A stretch of DNA of 64,000 nt, taken from the NCBI GenBank assembly GCA_019828595.1, contig JAHQRK010000013.1:837501-901500 (forward strand). Reading direction: 5' to 3'. The position numbers were made by a program, and so were the translations under genes. Below are positions 61,991 through 64,000 of the stretch, one piece after another. The notes beneath the pieces were generated by a model. The model did no database searches. It had not been told where the DNA came from and was given only the letters and a program-made list of their open reading frames with translations. Numbering within the stretch: the first letter of the stretch is position 1; each line of letters begins with the position of its first letter. Origin of the DNA: Aphanomyces cochlioides (taxonomy: Eukaryota > Oomycota > Saprolegniomycetes > Saprolegniales > Verrucalvaceae).

Positions 61991-64000
61991 TGATTGCAAA
62001 CGTTTTTGGAGTCCCCAAGCGATCTGACGATGGATCGATGGTTAGTCGAGCTCAGTGGTTGCGAATGCTAGCCGATGACACCCCTGTGAGATGGGTTCTT
62101 GACTACAGATATGTCAATTCTCAACAAGAGATCCCCATGATTCCATTACCCACGAACTGTTCGACTCCTGCTATGGAGCCCGACTCTTCACCAAGATTGA
62201 TTTGAACAGTGGTTATCATCAAATGCTTGTGGCACCAGCTGCAAGAAAGTATACGGCGTTTCGGACGCATCGCGAGACGTACGAGTGGTGTGTGGCGCCG
62301 ATGGGGATGGCTGGTATGCCTGGATTATGGTCAAGACTCATGCGTTCAATCTTCAGCAAGTATCCGTTCATCAAGGTATACATGGACGATTTGTGTATTT
62401 GTAGCCGCTCCATGGATGAACACATAGACCACCTTCGAATTGTATTCAACCTGTTTCGCGAGCAGAAATTGTATGCGAGAAAGTCCAAATGCAAATTTGG
62501 AGTCCCTGAAGTCCGATTCCTCGGTCATGTGATATCCAAGGATGGTTTATCTGTGGATCCCTCCAAGATCGAAGTCGTTGAACGTTGGAAGCCTCCAACC
62601 AACCGCAAGGAACTGCTTAGCTTCCTCGGTTTGGCAGGATATTATCGCAAGTTCATCTGTAACTACGCATCCATCGTGATGCATTTGAGTGAATTGACCA
62701 AAGAGAGTGTGTCCTGGTTGTGGCTCGAGGACCACCAAGCAGCTGTTGATACCATCAAGTTGCTTTTACAGCAAGCACCGGTCTTACAATTGCCGAACCA
62801 CGACAAACCATTCATTGTGACAACCGATGCATCCGACCTCTCTTGTGGTGCAGTCCTATCCCAACTTGATGACGGACATGAGGAGCATCCGATTGCATTT
62901 ATGTCGAAAAAACTTGGAGTCCACGAGAAGAACTGGCCTGCTCACGAGAAGGAGCTATTTGCCATCAAGATTGCACTCACCAAGTGGCGACATTATTTGC
63001 TGGGACAACACTTTGACGTGTACACCGACAACAGTGCATGTCAATGGTTCCTGAAAACACCAATCCTCAATGCCAAGATGGCCCGTTGGTTGGATTTCTT
63101 TAGCGAGTTTCAGTTTGCTCTGCATCACCGCCCAGGTCGCACTAATGTGGTGGCTGATGCCTTGTCTCGGTATTGTCCTCCTCAGTATACCGACACAACG
63201 CGTGATGAGTCCCCTATAGCTCCAGTGGATTCACCTGCTTTCGTTCATGCTTGCTCAGTGACGTGCAATGAGCGAGTGTCCTTGTTGGACACATTGTACG
63301 ATCGTGCCAGCCGTCGACATGCCTTAGACCCCGTGGACAAACTCGTACTCCTTGGCAACCCGTATGGGGGAGAGTCATGTCGAGTCAATGAGTCGGACTC
63401 CTCGACGGATCCATCGGATACCAAGATACGGGTTGGTATACCTCAAATGCACATCATCAGTCATGCAAGACAAGTTGATTTCACGACTGTGAGCATGGGT
63501 GAAGCGTTTAAGAAGCGCATACAAGATGCCTACAAGAAGGATCCGACATTTGCGCGATATGCCGAAAACAAGTCCAACTATATGGAGCGAGATGGTCTGC
63601 ATTTTGCCAAGACCAAGAACCGACAATGGCGTGTACAAGTGCCAAATGATGACATACTCAAGACTGAAGTCATTGCGATGTTTCATGACAGCCCTACAGC
63701 AGCTCACCCTGGAGTCCGACGGACCCAACTTGCTGTATCTCAGTGGTTTGTCTGGGCTACGATGAATGAAGACATTCATCTGTATGTTTTGACATGTGAG
63801 ACTTGCCAAAGATACAAGTCAAACAACCAAAAGCCGAATGGGAAGTTGATGCCCTTGCCAATACCTGACTCCTGCTGGCACACCGTTACAATGGACTTTA
63901 TCACGGGATTACCTGTCTCTGATGGATACGACTCCATCATGACTATTGTTTGCAAGTTATCCAAGCGTCCTAAGTATATTCGGACTCATACGACAGTTAC
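61966..64000 (+). pseudogene. Gypsy 2 reverse transcriptase, RNase H and integrase (runs off the window)
   Basis: After the shift at ~61990: MIANVFGVPKRSDDGSM, VRWVLDYRYVNSQQEIP; one more shift near 62155; then a single frame open from about 62146 to the window end. RT: LFTKIDLNSGYHQMLVAP, EWCVAPMGMAGMPGLWSRLM, active site VYMDDLCIC, KCKFGVPEVRFLGHVIS, FLGLAGYYRKFI. RNase H: VTTDASDLSCGAVLSQ, EKELFAIKIALTKWRHYL, YTDNSACQWFL, RTNVVADALSRY. Integrase: zinc domain HDSPTAAHPG ... CETCQRY and first catalytic Asp in TMDFITGLPVSDGY. Over 600 codons without a lesion suggest a fairly young element despite the two upstream shifts. Confidence 0.88.

Larger units (their letters stand above)
59772..64000 (+). 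mobile_element. Second Ty3/gypsy element, 5' 4.2 kb, continuing beyond the window
   Basis: Primer-binding site, gag-protease (59797-61993) and RT-RNase H-integrase (61966 to the window end) in gypsy order. Different family from the element at 39283: one CCHC knuckle, DSG protease, YMDD box. It lies 450 bp right of the Merlin element. The 3' LTR is outside the window. Confidence 0.85.

Noticed and set aside
1..64000. tRNA, rRNA and CRISPR arrays
   Set aside because: No cloverleaf-compatible B-box context, rRNA signature or regular repeat-spacer array was seen on reading; absence is not proven without a covariance-model search.

Overview
The window looks like a repeat-rich, gene-poor stretch of a eukaryotic nuclear genome, most likely a saprolegnialean oomycete (Aphanomyces/Achlya-type). 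The reasons are introns of about 38-77 bp, start sites that match the oomycete Inr/FPR core promoter (TCATTTTCAAATTTGC type), a large family of divergent ankyrin-type proteins, Old Yellow Enzyme genes, and a mixture of pogo, Tc1, Merlin, PIF/Harbinger, tyrosine-recombinase, Ty3/gypsy and Ty1/copia elements. The genus is an inference from recognised protein style, not from a search.

Layout. 0-16 kb: a cluster of eight copies (intact, broken and fragmentary) of one family with an F-box-like segment followed by a CxxC...CxxC zinc-binding segment. It is interrupted at 4128-8725 by a pogo-like transposon (TA target duplication), itself split by a Tc1/mariner element (6451-8018). A signal-peptide-like, histone-H1-like Lys/Ala/Arg repeat protein lies at 11.5-12.3 kb. 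16-19 kb: a frameshifted Old Yellow Enzyme copy and a damaged IS630/Tc1-superfamily transposase. 19.2-25.3 kb: the most unusual block, a divergent pair plus one more gene: an unknown coiled-coil-ended protein, a tyrosine recombinase (Crypton-like) whose many small introns can be read directly from the sequence, and a Ulp1-like protease-fold protein in which the expected catalytic Cys reads Ser. 25.3-27 kb holds tandem hairpin repeats and a perfect 28-bp palindrome, then AT-rich DNA.

27-39 kb: broken members of an ankyrin-type family, an intact Old Yellow Enzyme gene (31520-32605) and a triple-nested MITE (33355-34089). 39283-51321: a 12-kb Ty3/gypsy element with two 347-bp LTRs and a 4-bp target duplication (CAAG), inserted inside an ankyrin-type gene whose two halves lie at 38815-39282 and 51326-52135. 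It carries a copia fragment inside gag and an antisense, intron-bearing gene between pol and the 3' LTR. 52-55 kb: more ankyrin relics and a fold-back repeat. 54946-59310: a Merlin element (29-bp terminal inverted repeats, 8-bp target duplication) split by a PIF/Harbinger element that keeps both of its genes. 59.8-64 kb: the 5' part of a second gypsy element running off the window.

Most host genes here are multicopy and many are broken. The apparently intact coding sequences are F-box family members at 902, 2303 (minus) and 14490, the Old Yellow Enzyme at 31520-32605, the tyrosine recombinase (after splicing), the Ulp1-like gene and the two Harbinger genes. No rRNA, tRNA or CRISPR array was seen.
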